A stretch of DNA of 64,000 nucleotides from CAYPJE01 sp964410945 (GCA_964410945.1 CAYPJE010000007.1:30404-94403), one strand, 5' to 3'; counted from the stretch's first letter, positions 25,566 through 35,014 are shown. Notes: generated by a model from the letters alone, not told the origin. Program-made: numbers and translations.

Positions 25566-26687
25566 ATGAAAATACCAGCAATACCATTCCTGATTTTGAT
25601 CTGTATAATAACAGTTGTAAGTGGCCAGGAACCGGAAGATTCAATGATCTGGCGCGGGATCAAAGCCTGGTATAATTATGATACGGAACGATCAGTAAGA
25701 ATACTTGATTCAGCCCGGGTTCTATATCCCGATCATCCCACCGTCCACCTGGTATATGCCGCCGCCCGTTACCAGCACAGCCAGGCGACTGATCCGATCG
25801 AGGAAAATTATCGAATCCTTGAGAATGACCTGGCGGAAATCATTCCGGTCTATGACAGCCTGGTGCAAGCGCACCCGGAAAAACCGGTTTACCGATTGTA
25901 CCAGGGCTCGGCCATTGGACTCAAAGCCCGTGTCCACCTGGGACGTAAAGAGTGGCTGAAAACACTGTGGTCGGCTTACCAGGGATTCTCTATAATTAAT
26001 GCCGTAGCCAGGGAAAATCCAGAACTGATCGATGCCCAATTGCCTGTTGGGGTGGTAGAATATTATGCGGAATTGAGCGGTTATCTCGTGCGTCTGGCTG
26101 CCGGATTTTTTGGATTGGAGCCATCCTTTGATGAGGGACGTAAAGCAATTGTAAAAGCAGCCAATGAAGGAGAATTTGCCTGGATCGAAGCTAAAAGTAT
26201 TCTGGTCTATCTGTATATCTATATCGAAGACCGGCCTGAATTGGCATTACCACACCTGTCGGATTTGATCAGCCATTTCCCCGGAAACTGGTATTACAGG
26301 CAGCTATATACCGAATCACTGTTGAAGACCGGGGATTTGGAACAGGGTTTCAGATCGCTGGAATATATCGACCTTGAATATAATTCGTTAACTACCTGCA
26401 ACAAGGTGAATTTCGGTGGCTATCTGCAGTATGAGTGGGCTCTTTATCATTTCCTCAGTGGCGATTTGAAGGCAGCGGAAACCGCCCTGGATTCTGTGAT
26501 CTCCGACTATCAGGCCGAACTTGATGCGATCCTGGCCTGTTCATACCTGTTGCATGGTAAGATCATGGATATCCATGGAAATCGGGCTGAGGCGATCGAA
26601 GCTTACCGGAAGGCCATTGCCCTGGATAATTTCACCTACCCGGTCAAAGAGGCGGAAACCTACCTTGAGGAACCTTTCAAACCATAA
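25566..26687 (+). CDS. Exported TPR-like hypothetical protein
   Basis: About 373 residues with a signal peptide (KIPAIPFLILICIITVVSGQ) and helical repeat segments (YNYDTERSVRILDSARVLYP; NRAEAIEAYRKAIALDN). It resembles uncharacterised outer-envelope tetratricopeptide proteins of FCB bacteria; no enzyme motif is visible. ATG 25566 gives a proper signal peptide; an earlier in-frame start at 25527 would overlap the upstream gene. It is probably cotranscribed with the preceding TPR protein and perhaps with ispG. Confidence 0.7.
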   Translation: MKIPAIPFLILICIITVVSGQEPEDSMIWRGIKAWYNYDTERSVRILDSARVLYPDHPTVHLVYAAARYQHSQATDPIEENYRILENDLAEIIPVYDSLVQAHPEKPVYRLYQGSAIGLKARVHLGRKEWLKTLWSAYQGFSIINAVARENPELIDAQLPVGVVEYYAELSGYLVRLAAGFFGLEPSFDEGRKAIVKAANEGEFAWIEAKSILVYLYIYIEDRPELALPHLSDLISHFPGNWYYRQLYTESLLKTGDLEQGFRSLEYIDLEYNSLTTCNKVNFGGYLQYEWALYHFLSGDLKAAETALDSVISDYQAELDAILACSYLLHGKIMDIHGNRAEAIEAYRKAIALDNFTYPVKEAETYLEEPFKP

Positions 26688-26703
26688 TCAATTGGAGGTT
26701 CTG

Positions 26704-26739
26704 ATGGATTCAATTAATTTTAAAGGTCATTATGGTTGA
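26704..26739 (+). CDS. Possible 11-codon leader ORF overlapping the ispG start
   Basis: A GGAGG at 26694-26698 is spaced 5 nt from ATG 26704, which opens an 11-codon frame (MDSINFKGHYG) ending in TGA at 26737-26739, overlapping the ispG ATG at 26732 in another frame. This could couple translation into ispG. It may be chance. Confidence 0.25.
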   Translation: MDSINFKGHYG

Positions 26740-27805
26740 GCGCCGGAAAACAAGACAGGTAATGGTGGGTGATATCCCGATTGGAGGAAGTGCCCCGATT
26801 CCCGTACAATCGATGACAACTACCAAGACGCACGATGTGGCGGCTACCCGGGCTGAAATTGAACGGCTGGAAGAGGCCGGTTGCCAGATAATCAGAGTAA
26901 CGGTGCCGGATGAACCGGCTGCCAAGGCACTGGCGGAAATAAGAAAAAATATGAATGTCCCGTTAGTGGCGGATATCCATTTTAATTACCGGATGGCCCT
27001 GGCCGCAGTAGATGCCGGTGCCGATAAGATTCGGATCAATCCCGGGAATATCGGTTCGGACGAACGGGTCAGGGAAGTTCTGGATAAGGTCAAGGGAGCC
27101 AAATTGCCAATTCGGATCGGTGTGAATGCCGGCAGCCTCGAGAAAGATTTGATTGAAAAATATGGTTTCCCCACCGCCGAAGCCATGGTTGAAAGTGCCC
27201 GGCGCCATATTACGATCTGTGAGGAAAATAATTTCACTGAACTTGTAGTCTCATTGAAGGCCTCTGATGTTAATCTGATGATTGATGCCTACCGGTTATT
27301 CTCTGAGAAATATGATTACCCGGTTCATCTGGGGGTTACCGAAGCCGGGCCGACCCGTTCGGGGACGATCAAATCGGCGATTGGAATCGGCACTTTGCTG
27401 GCCGAAGGGATTGGCGATACAATCCGGGTCAGCCTGACCGATGATCCGGTGGAAGAAGTGCGTGCCGGATTTGAGATACTGAAATCCCTGGGATTAGCCA
27501 GTAAGGGAGTCACTATTGTGGCTTGCCCGACGTGTGGGCGGCTGGAAGTGGATCTGTTTAAAATTGCCGGTGAAATGGAAGAACGGCTGAAAAATGTCAA
27601 GACGCCACTGTCGCTGGCACTGATGGGCTGTGCGGTCAACGGCCCGGGAGAAGCCAGCCACACCGACCTAGGAATTGCCTTTGGAAAAGGCGGCGGATTA
27701 TTGTACTATAAGGGCCGGAGTATGGGCCGTGTAAAAGAAAATGAAGCCATTGACCGGCTAATGGAGTTGATCCAGGAATTTGAAGCAACGGAAGGGGAAC
27801 GCTGA
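26732..27805 (+). CDS. ispG: 4-hydroxy-3-methylbut-2-enyl-diphosphate synthase
   Basis: A 357-residue IspG/GcpE enzyme of the MEP isoprenoid pathway, reducing MEcPP to HMBPP with a [4Fe-4S] cluster. The text begins with the family signature RRKTRQVMVGDIPIGG and PIPVQSMTTT. The TIM barrel holds HFNYRMALAAV and RINPGNIG, and the cluster Cys residues are in VACPTCGRLEVD and LMGCAVNGPGEA, followed by the conserved Glu. The length fits the short bacterial form. An AAAGG at 26722-26726 precedes the ATG. Its stop overlaps the next start (TGATG). Confidence 0.97.
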   Translation: MVERRKTRQVMVGDIPIGGSAPIPVQSMTTTKTHDVAATRAEIERLEEAGCQIIRVTVPDEPAAKALAEIRKNMNVPLVADIHFNYRMALAAVDAGADKIRINPGNIGSDERVREVLDKVKGAKLPIRIGVNAGSLEKDLIEKYGFPTAEAMVESARRHITICEENNFTELVVSLKASDVNLMIDAYRLFSEKYDYPVHLGVTEAGPTRSGTIKSAIGIGTLLAEGIGDTIRVSLTDDPVEEVRAGFEILKSLGLASKGVTIVACPTCGRLEVDLFKIAGEMEERLKNVKTPLSLALMGCAVNGPGEASHTDLGIAFGKGGGLLYYKGRSMGRVKENEAIDRLMELIQEFEATEGER

Positions 27806-28245
27806 TGCGTTGGTTTCTCGTTATCCTATTTTTATCCTCCCTGGTGATTGGGCAGGATAATGAACCAGTGGAATCTTTGTCACCGGTCGTCGTCTATTGG
27901 AAGACCCTGTCACAGGAGGAAAAGGAAATTTTTCTGTTTTCTTATCTGACACAGGTTTACGAGACCCATAACGCCATGCAGAAACAGCTTGGTTATGGTG
28001 AAATAACCACCTGGTACTATGAAAACCAGGCCGAACTGGTGTATGGAGTATTCGATGCCCTGGAAAGCGTGGATATTAAGGAATTTGTCGGGTGGATCAA
28101 TCAGTTCTATAACCATGAAGATTTCATGAACCGGCCCTTTGTCGAAGCACTGGAATTTGCTTTTCGCTACCAGCAGGCCGCCGGGGAATCGATCTGGGAA
28201 AAATACCAGAATCTGGAATATGACCGGATCAAACCCGGGGATTGA
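27805..28245 (+). CDS. Exported small hypothetical protein
   Basis: A 146-residue protein with a signal peptide (RWFLVILFLSSLVIGQ) and a helical, acidic mature part rich in aromatic residues (WYYENQAELVYGVF, FVGWINQFYNHEDF). It is translationally coupled to ispG through TGATG. I do not recognise a family. Confidence 0.65.
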   Translation: MRWFLVILFLSSLVIGQDNEPVESLSPVVVYWKTLSQEEKEIFLFSYLTQVYETHNAMQKQLGYGEITTWYYENQAELVYGVFDALESVDIKEFVGWINQFYNHEDFMNRPFVEALEFAFRYQQAAGESIWEKYQNLEYDRIKPGD

Positions 28246-28372
28246 CCGTATGTAAACAATAACTGAATCCCGGAAGGGAAATATAGACAGGGGTGTCATA
28301 TGTTTTGTTTAATTTTTTGTATAGTATCTGATTGTGGATCATCCGCTGATCCCGGCTGCCACGGATAATTCC

Positions 28373-29911
28373 ATGCTTGCTAAAGTATTAAGCAGTGCTG
28401 TATTGGGTATCGATGCCTATATCGTCGAAGTGGAAACACATCTTACAGGAGCCAAACTTCCCAAATTCATTACAGTGGGCCTGCCGGAAGGGGCCGTCCG
28501 GGAAAGTAAAGAGCGGGTGCAGGCGGCGGTCCGTAACAGCGGATTCAGATTTCCAACTAAACATGTTACCGTAAACCTGGCTCCAGCCGATATTCGCAAG
28601 GAGGGTAGTGCTTTCGATCTGCCTATGGCAGTCGGTATTCTGGCCGCTTCCGGGTATGTCAGACGCGATTATCTTGGGAGTATTGTTCTGTTGGGTGAAC
28701 TGGCTCTGGATGGCGGGTTACGGCCGATTAAAGGGGCTCTCCCATTGGCGATTGCCGCCCGTCAGGCGGGAATCAAAGGCTTGATCCTGCCAATTGAAAA
28801 TGCCAGTGAAGCCGCCATCGTTGAAGAAGTTAAAGTACTGGGTGTTTCCAGTTTGAATGATGTGGTGGGAATATTGAATGGTGAACAGCACTATCAACCG
28901 ACCAGTGTGGACCGGAAGAAGCTCTTCGATGCCAGCCGACGGTACAGTCTTGATTTTTCCGAAGTGAAAAGCCAGGAACAGGTCAAGCGGGCTCTGGAAG
29001 TTGCCGCTGCCGGCAGCCACAACGTGATTATGATCGGCCCGCCTGGCAGTGGTAAAACCATGCTGGCTAAACGACTGCCGACGATTTTACCCGACCTGGT
29101 ACTGGATGAAGCACTGGAGACAACTAAAATTCATTCCGTGGCGGGATTACTGCCGGCTGAGCAGGGATTGATCGCCACCCGGCCTTTCCGGTCGCCCCAT
29201 CATTCAATCAGCGATGCCGGCCTGATCGGTGGCGGTACGGTGCCCAAGCCGGGGGAGGTGAGTCTGTCGCACAACGGTGTCCTGTTTCTGGATGAACTGC
29301 CGGAGTTCAAGAAAAATGTGCTGGAATTGTTGCGTCAGCCCCTGGAGAGTGGTGAAGTAACCATTGCACGGGCCAGTATGTCATTGTGCTATCCGGCCCG
29401 TTTCATGCTGATTGCAGCCATGAATCCTTGTCCCTGTGGTTATGCTACAGACCCGCATAACGACTGTACCTGTACCGGCCAGATGATCCAGAAATATATG
29501 AGCCGGATATCCGGACCACTCCTGGACCGAATCGATATTCATATCGAAGTACCGGCGGTTCCGTTCACCGATCTGGCTGAAAAACCGCCGGGGGAACCTT
29601 CAGGCAATATTAAAAGGCGCATTCAGCAGACACGGATGGTGCAGTTGGAGCGCTTTTCCCCGGTGAAGGGTCAATATGCCAATTCCCAGATGGAATCGGC
29701 TGATCTGACGAAATACTGTCAGATTGATAAAAGCGGGAGTGAACTGCTAAAGACGGCAATGGAACGACTGGGCCTATCGGCACGAGCCTATGATCGGATA
29801 CTTAAAGTATCCCGTACGATCGCCGACCTGGAGGAATCTGTTGACATAAATCCGAATCATCTGAGTGAGGCGATACAGTATCGCAGCCTGGACCGGCAGA
29901 TGTGGGTGTGA
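28373..29911 (+). CDS. YifB/ComM-family Mg-chelatase-like AAA+ ATPase
   Basis: A 512-residue protein of the YifB/ComM family. An N-terminal ChlI-like domain (LAKVLSSAVLGIDAYIVEVE; NLAPADIRKEGSAFDLPMAV) is followed by an AAA+ core with Walker A GPPGSGKTMLAKRLP, Walker B VLFLDELPEF, and a cysteine-rich insert (AMNPCPCGYATDPHNDCTC) typical of the family, then a C-terminal Mg_chelatase_C domain. ComM is a hexameric helicase for branch migration in natural transformation. ATG 28373 matches the standard family start; an upstream GTG at 28334 is less likely. Confidence 0.93.
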   Translation: MLAKVLSSAVLGIDAYIVEVETHLTGAKLPKFITVGLPEGAVRESKERVQAAVRNSGFRFPTKHVTVNLAPADIRKEGSAFDLPMAVGILAASGYVRRDYLGSIVLLGELALDGGLRPIKGALPLAIAARQAGIKGLILPIENASEAAIVEEVKVLGVSSLNDVVGILNGEQHYQPTSVDRKKLFDASRRYSLDFSEVKSQEQVKRALEVAAAGSHNVIMIGPPGSGKTMLAKRLPTILPDLVLDEALETTKIHSVAGLLPAEQGLIATRPFRSPHHSISDAGLIGGGTVPKPGEVSLSHNGVLFLDELPEFKKNVLELLRQPLESGEVTIARASMSLCYPARFMLIAAMNPCPCGYATDPHNDCTCTGQMIQKYMSRISGPLLDRIDIHIEVPAVPFTDLAEKPPGEPSGNIKRRIQQTRMVQLERFSPVKGQYANSQMESADLTKYCQIDKSGSELLKTAMERLGLSARAYDRILKVSRTIADLEESVDINPNHLSEAIQYRSLDRQMWV

Positions 29912-30037
29912 ACACCGAATAAGTATTTGTTTAATAACTGTGTTGTAGATTAAACTTGAACGCCTGGGCGTGGGGAAGGGCAATAAATTCAAACTGATAC
30001 TTTTAAGTGCAATGAATAAAATCCGGAGGACTTTGTT

Positions 30038-30373
30038 ATGACCAGACCAATTGCCAGTCTATTCATTATTTTATTTTCAGGACTATTAGTTGCTCAGGAT
30101 GTGGGGCATAATCTGAAAGTGCTTAAGCCAGCCGGCAAAGCCGAATTGAAACAGGTGATGGATTCCTTTACCGATGAACTGGGGGTTGAATGTGTTTTCT
30201 GCCATAACATGCGCGATAAATCCAGCGATGAAAAAAAACATAAACAGATTGCCCGGAAAATGCTGGAAATGACACTTGATATCAATACCGAGTATTTCAG
30301 CTGGGAGGGAGCCGATCAAATCAGTTGCTGGACCTGCCATCAGGGACATAAGGAACCGGTGGAGCGCGAGTAG
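30038..30373 (+). CDS. Exported diheme c-type cytochrome (reaction-centre cytochrome-like)
   Basis: A 111-residue protein with a signal peptide (ending GLLVAQ) and two CxxCH haem-attachment motifs, CVFCH near residue 53 and CWTCH near 99. The layout, with KQIARKMLEMTLDIN between the motifs, matches the small cytochromes related to the photosynthetic reaction-centre cytochrome subunit family common in FCB genomes. No photosynthesis is implied. It should act in periplasmic electron transfer. It lies 3 nt before a membrane protein gene, which may anchor or serve it. Confidence 0.85.
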   Translation: MTRPIASLFIILFSGLLVAQDVGHNLKVLKPAGKAELKQVMDSFTDELGVECVFCHNMRDKSSDEKKHKQIARKMLEMTLDINTEYFSWEGADQISCWTCHQGHKEPVERE

Positions 30374-30376
30374 CGG

Positions 30377-30796
30377 ATGTATCATTGGGATAATATCCAC
30401 CCGCTGTTCATCCATTTTCCGATCGCTCTGCTGGCAGCGGGTTTCGTATTCGATTTCTTTGGACACTGGTGCAGCAGGAGCCAATTACTGAAGGCCGGGT
30501 GGTATAATCAGCTACTGGGAGTGCTATCTATCTTTTTCGCAATCATTACCGGCCTCATGGCTGACAGTAAATACGGATCACTGCAGGATTTATTTCCGAT
30601 CTACAACAACCACGGTCCGGTCATGCTGATAATGTCTGTTTTATTATTTGTACCAGTGATTATCCGCATCAGGAACGAAGGCCGGCTGCCAGGAAAACCG
30701 ATCCATGCGAATTATTACCTGATCTTTGAAGCACTGGTGATCGTTCTACTGTTTTATGGAGCCCACCTGGGGGCGGTTTTAGGCGATCGGTTGTGA
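30377..30796 (+). CDS. DUF2231-type membrane protein
   Basis: A 139-residue membrane protein with four hydrophobic helices. The start DNIHPLFIHFPIALLAAGF and the end FYGAHLGAVLGDRL are the hallmarks of the DUF2231 family, in which conserved histidines suggest haem or metal binding. It is directly after the diheme cytochrome, supporting a joint redox role. The exact function is unknown. Confidence 0.82.
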   Translation: MYHWDNIHPLFIHFPIALLAAGFVFDFFGHWCSRSQLLKAGWYNQLLGVLSIFFAIITGLMADSKYGSLQDLFPIYNNHGPVMLIMSVLLFVPVIIRIRNEGRLPGKPIHANYYLIFEALVIVLLFYGAHLGAVLGDRL

Positions 30797-30875
30797 TTTA
30801 CTTTCATCTGTTAAAATATTTTCTAAGGTTCTATATTATAACCATGTTCTAAATGGGAAAGCGTAGGAAAACCAT

Positions 30876-31331
30876 ATGATCAGAGGTTTTATTAATAAAC
30901 AATTATCAGTTATAATCATTCTGGTTTTGCCGGGGTTAATTCTGGCAGCCAGTAAAAAGGAGATTCAGGCCGCCCTCGATAAATGTTCCGAGGAGAAAAC
31001 AGCCGTTGAATCCCAATTATCAGATCTGGAAGGCCGGATGAGTAATCTTAGCCAGAAGAATACATTGTTGGAAGCCCAGATCAATGACCAGAAAGAGGAG
31101 ATTGAGCGCTTAAAAGCCGAACTGGCCCAGCTGCCCATAGAGGAATTTGAAGCATTACAGATCAAGATTACCGAAATCCAGGATGTCAAAAATAGTATAA
31201 TTGCTACTTTGGACGAACGGATGGAGCTGAAAGACCGGGCTCTGGAACAGTTATCACAGCAGAAAACACAGTTGGAACAACAGATCGAGGTGCTGGAGAC
31301 CGAACTGACCAAGTCGCAGGTACGGCCTTAA
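30876..31331 (+). CDS. Exported coiled-coil protein
   Basis: A 151-residue protein: signal peptide (QLSVIIILVLPGLILAAS) followed by nearly continuous heptad-type coiled coil (EEKTAVESQLSDLEGRMSN; QKEEIERLKAELAQL; QKTQLEQQIEVLETEL). No other domain is seen. It may be a periplasmic spacer or scaffold. Confidence 0.65.
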   Translation: MIRGFINKQLSVIIILVLPGLILAASKKEIQAALDKCSEEKTAVESQLSDLEGRMSNLSQKNTLLEAQINDQKEEIERLKAELAQLPIEEFEALQIKITEIQDVKNSIIATLDERMELKDRALEQLSQQKTQLEQQIEVLETELTKSQVRP

Positions 31332-31401
31332 TAAATATCCGCAGTAAAGCTGTTCAACCCATTTATTATTTATAAACTTTGCCATCAAAATTGAGAGTAG
31401 T

Positions 31402-31803
31402 ATGAATAATAAATACGAAATCGGTGCCTCTGTTTCCATCGAACATACATTTCATGCCCAGGATGTTGAAGTATTTGCCCAACTGAGCAGTGATAATAAT
31501 CCGGTCCATCTGGATGAGGAATATGCCGCCGGAACCCGGTTTGGTAAACGGATTGTCCACGGGATGCTGGTGGCCAGCCGATTCAGTACGATATTCGGTA
31601 CCATTTTCCCCGGTGAAGGGGCTATTTACCTGGGACAGAATCTGCGCTTCACAGCCCCGGTCTACCTGGGAGATACAATAACTTATACCGTGGAAATCAC
31701 TGCCATTCGTGATGATAAACCAATTGCTACCTTTGCCACCGAAGCTGTGAATTCCAGCGGTGAAATAGTGATTAATGGTGAGGCGACCATCCTGTTGCCC
31801 TAA
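31402..31803 (+). CDS. MaoC-like (R)-specific enoyl-CoA hydratase
   Basis: A 133-residue hot-dog-fold hydratase. The catalytic Asp/His motif is in LSSDNNPVHLDEEYA and FGKRIVHGMLVAS, as in PhaJ. It should hydrate trans-2-enoyl-CoA to (R)-3-hydroxyacyl-CoA. The length is typical. Its stop overlaps by 4 nt the end of the convergent pcm gene. Confidence 0.9.
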   Translation: MNNKYEIGASVSIEHTFHAQDVEVFAQLSSDNNPVHLDEEYAAGTRFGKRIVHGMLVASRFSTIFGTIFPGEGAIYLGQNLRFTAPVYLGDTITYTVEITAIRDDKPIATFATEAVNSSGEIVINGEATILLP

Positions 31804-32504
31804 TCAGTCTCATGAACCATTGGTACGAAACGTACCGCCAGAATTCTCTCTTTACTGATATTGCCTTTTCGATCTTTGGAGACAACCAGCAGTTCCTGGC
31901 TCCACCACTGGGGGCCGCAGGGCAGGACCATGATGCCGCCCGGTCTCAGCTGTTCAATTAATTTTGGTGGTATTTCCTCTGGTGCTGCCGTGACTATAAT
32001 CCGGTCAAATGGCGCCTCCTCCGGCCAGCCCTGGTAGCCGTCACCGGCCCGGACCGTAATGTTTGAGTAACCAAGTGAATCCAGCAGCGTTGCCGCCCGT
32101 TCAGCCAATCCGGGCAGGATTTCGATGGTAAACACCTCCTGCACCAAAGGCGATAAAACAGCCGCCTGGTAACCGGAGCCGGTACCGATCTCCAATACTT
32201 TAGCTTCCGGGAAGGGGTGCAGCAATTCAGTCATAAGGGCTACGATATAGGGCTGGCTGATGGTCTGATCCAAGCCGATCGGTAATGGTCCATCGGAATA
32301 GGCCTGTTCACGTAAATTGCGCGGAACAAACTGGTGGCGGGGGGTCGACCACATTACAGAAAGAACATCAGAATCGGTTATTCCTCGCCGGATCAACTGG
32401 TTATCCACCATATTTGATCGTTGAATACGATATGTATCGGTTGGCTGTCCAGCGATTGTTATTGGAATGACAATCAGAAATAGCAGGATATGCAGATATT
32501 TCAT
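31800..32504 (-). CDS. pcm: Protein-L-isoaspartate O-methyltransferase with signal peptide
   Basis: A 234-residue protein with a clear signal peptide (YLHILLFLIVIPITIAGQ), then the Pcm domain: MVDNQLIRRGI, the substrate motif LPIGLDQTISQPYIVALM, the SAM-binding VLEIGTGSGYQAAVLSPL and the post-motif FDRIIVTAAPEEIP. Pcm methylates isoaspartyl residues to start repair. An exported form is unexpected because SAM is cytoplasmic, yet such signal-bearing Pcm proteins are known from genome annotation in several phyla. Confidence 0.9.
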   Translation of the reverse strand: MKYLHILLFLIVIPITIAGQPTDTYRIQRSNMVDNQLIRRGITDSDVLSVMWSTPRHQFVPRNLREQAYSDGPLPIGLDQTISQPYIVALMTELLHPFPEAKVLEIGTGSGYQAAVLSPLVQEVFTIEILPGLAERAATLLDSLGYSNITVRAGDGYQGWPEEAPFDRIIVTAAPEEIPPKLIEQLRPGGIMVLPCGPQWWSQELLVVSKDRKGNISKERILAVRFVPMVHETD

Positions 32505-32606
32505 ATGCTAAATAATAAACCGTGGATGCCAGTCTGTCAACCTGTATCGATGGTCGATTTAATCCATGATGCCGTGTAAATTCGAGCTGTTGATATATCA
32601 ATTATT

Positions 32607-34553
32607 ATGAAGAAAACGACCATTATTCTACTGATCACGATGGCAATATCCCATGCCCAGGAAGATTTCCATGAAACCAAGGCACCCTGCAGTCATGCTA
32701 AATCTGCTCTGCAGACTTTAAGTACAGCCCGCAGGGCTACCGACGAGCAGGCTAAAATTGATGCCAAATATTATTTAATTGATATCACGATTGATCCGGG
32801 CGCCGAAACTGTCTCTGGCAGTGTGATAGGTGATTTTGAATTGGTTGATTCCTCCATAACCTATATTGAACTCGATCTGGTCAGCAATATGACGGTTTCC
32901 AGCACCGAAATGAATGGTTTGGTTGTTGAACATACCAGGGTCAATGATTTCGTACATATTCCCGTCCCTGACACTATCAGGTCCGGGATGGTCCGGGTTA
33001 AAATATCCTATTCCGGCCAGCCCGAGGCCAGTGGTTTCGGATCGTTTGAATTCAGTTCCTATAACGGCCAGCCCTGGATCTGGAGTCTGTCAGAACCCTA
33101 CGGTGCCCGTTCCTGGTGGCCCTGCAAGGACGACCCGGCCGACAAAGCCGATTCGGTGGATATTGTGGTTACCGTACCCAATCCGTTGATCGTTGCCTCC
33201 AATGGTGTCCTGGTTGGTACCATGGATATTGGTGAAGAATACCGTAAATATTATTGGCAGGAACGCTACCCGATTGTCACATACCTGGTTTCGGTGGCGA
33301 TTCATCCCTATCTGGTCTGGTACGACCAGTATGTTTCTGCCGGCAACGACACAATGCCAATCGAATTTTATGTCAGGCCGGATTATTACGATACGGTTTA
33401 TAATGATTATCTGAAGACAACTGATATGCTGACTGTTTTTTCCGGTCTGTTTGGTGAATATCCGTTCATCGATGAAAAATACGGTCATGCCGAATTCGGC
33501 TGGGGTGGGGGCATGGAACACCAGACGATTACCAGCCTGGGGGGCTGGAGCGAGAGCCTTATTGCCCACGAACTGGCTCATCAATGGTGGGGTGATATGA
33601 TCACCTGTGCCAGTTTCCACCATATTTGGCTCAACGAGGGATTTGCCACCTATGCCGAGGCCTTGTGGTGGGAATCCCAATACGGCTGGGAGGCCTATCA
33701 TCAGGATATGATGAATAATGTCTATTATTATGGTGGTACGATCTATGTTGATAATCCCGTATCGACCAGTGTGATTTTCAGTAAGAATCTCAGCTATAAC
33801 AAGGCCTCCTGGGTACTGCATATGTTGCGGCATGTAGTTGGTGACAGTACGTTCTTCGATATTCTCAAGGCCTATGCCAACGCACCTGATTTACGACATA
33901 ATTCCATAACAACTGAACAGTTCAGGGATCTGTGCGAAACGGTGGCCGGAATCGATCTTGAGTATTATTTCGACCAGTGGATCTATGGGGAATATTTCCC
34001 GGATTATACCTTGGGATGGATTCAATCCGCGGACACCGTTACTATATCAGTTACCCAGACGCAAACGACTGGGACCTTCTTCAGGATGCCGATTGATTTG
34101 CAGGTTATCTGTAATGATACAACATTCATCCAAGTGGTGGAAAACAGCCAGGTTAATGAATCATTTCAAATTGCGCTGCCGGGAAACAGCGTTGTGGAAA
34201 GAGTGGTCCTTGATCCCAATGACTGGATACTGAAGATGGTTACCTATATGAATAATGGCCATGAGCCGGTGATTCCTGAGCGGTTCAGCCTGTGGCCCGC
34301 TTACCCGAATCCGTTCAATAGCGCCGTAACGATTCCTTTTGCGGTCAGCAATCAGGACTGGATCAGGTTTTCGGTTTATAATCTGCTGGGTGAACTGGTA
34401 TGGAATTATCAGGATTTCTACCACATCGGGGAGCATGATCTCCAATGGAATGGATACAATGCTGCTGGCAGGCTGGTACCCTCCGGGGTATATTTCATCC
34501 GAATGGAATACACCGGCGGATTCAATTCACAAAAGATAGTATTGCTTAAATAA
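32607..34553 (+). CDS. Secreted M1-family aminopeptidase with T9SS sorting domain
   Basis: A 648-residue protein. After a signal peptide (TTIILLITMAISHAQ) comes the M1 N-terminal beta domain, then the GxMEN-type motif GGGMEHQTITSLGG and the zinc site HELAHQWW (His321, His325) with the third ligand E344 in LNEGFATYAEA, the normal 18-residue spacing. A C-terminal type A sorting domain (AYPNPFNSAVTIPF ... PSGVYFIRMEYTGGFNSQKI) directs it through the type IX secretion system to the surface. It should trim N-terminal residues from peptides outside the cell. GGMEN is altered to GGMEH at its last residue. Confidence 0.93.
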   Translation: MKKTTIILLITMAISHAQEDFHETKAPCSHAKSALQTLSTARRATDEQAKIDAKYYLIDITIDPGAETVSGSVIGDFELVDSSITYIELDLVSNMTVSSTEMNGLVVEHTRVNDFVHIPVPDTIRSGMVRVKISYSGQPEASGFGSFEFSSYNGQPWIWSLSEPYGARSWWPCKDDPADKADSVDIVVTVPNPLIVASNGVLVGTMDIGEEYRKYYWQERYPIVTYLVSVAIHPYLVWYDQYVSAGNDTMPIEFYVRPDYYDTVYNDYLKTTDMLTVFSGLFGEYPFIDEKYGHAEFGWGGGMEHQTITSLGGWSESLIAHELAHQWWGDMITCASFHHIWLNEGFATYAEALWWESQYGWEAYHQDMMNNVYYYGGTIYVDNPVSTSVIFSKNLSYNKASWVLHMLRHVVGDSTFFDILKAYANAPDLRHNSITTEQFRDLCETVAGIDLEYYFDQWIYGEYFPDYTLGWIQSADTVTISVTQTQTTGTFFRMPIDLQVICNDTTFIQVVENSQVNESFQIALPGNSVVERVVLDPNDWILKMVTYMNNGHEPVIPERFSLWPAYPNPFNSAVTIPFAVSNQDWIRFSVYNLLGELVWNYQDFYHIGEHDLQWNGYNAAGRLVPSGVYFIRMEYTGGFNSQKIVLLK

Positions 34554-34576
34554 CACTTACGAATCGAGCGAAATAA

Positions 34577-35014
34577 ATGGATATACTGATACGACCATTC
34601 AACAGCAGAGTAGCCGAATATTACCGAAATCATAAACATTTTCACCCCGGTGATGCAGGGCTGGATTTATTTGTCATTGACCGGCTGACGATCGCTCCCC
34701 GGACTACTGAACTGCTGCATTTACAGATCTCGTGTGAAACAAGATCGAGCGAGCCATATTATTTGATACCCCGGTCAAGTATATCAAAGACACCCCTGCG
34801 GATGGCCAATTCAATCGGTTTGATCGATGGCGGCTACCGTGGTGAAATCATGGCGGCAGTGGATAATATTCGTGATAAACCATTCACGGTTGAGCCGGGC
34901 CAGCGTCTGTTCCAGCTGGTGGCTATGAATGGTTCTCCGATCACCTTTGAACTGGTGGAAGAGTTGACCGATACCAGCCGGGGGAGCGGAGGTTTTGGCA
35001 GTACCGGCGTTTAA
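34577..35014 (+). CDS. dut: dUTP diphosphatase
   Basis: A 145-residue trimeric dUTPase. All five family motifs can be read: DAGLDLFV, IPRSSISKTPLRMAN, GLIDGGYRGEIMA, GQRLFQLV and RGSGGFGSTG. It hydrolyses dUTP to dUMP. Motif 2 is PRSSISKTPLR where many bacteria have PRSGLA, as in some eukaryotic-type or divergent dUTPases. It lies just upstream of the groESL operator but should be a separate unit. Confidence 0.93.
   Translation: MDILIRPFNSRVAEYYRNHKHFHPGDAGLDLFVIDRLTIAPRTTELLHLQISCETRSSEPYYLIPRSSISKTPLRMANSIGLIDGGYRGEIMAAVDNIRDKPFTVEPGQRLFQLVAMNGSPITFELVEELTDTSRGSGGFGSTGV

Noticed and set aside
30038..30373. Photosynthetic reaction centre component
   Set aside because: Only a small diheme domain related to that cytochrome family is present, and no photosynthesis gene is nearby.
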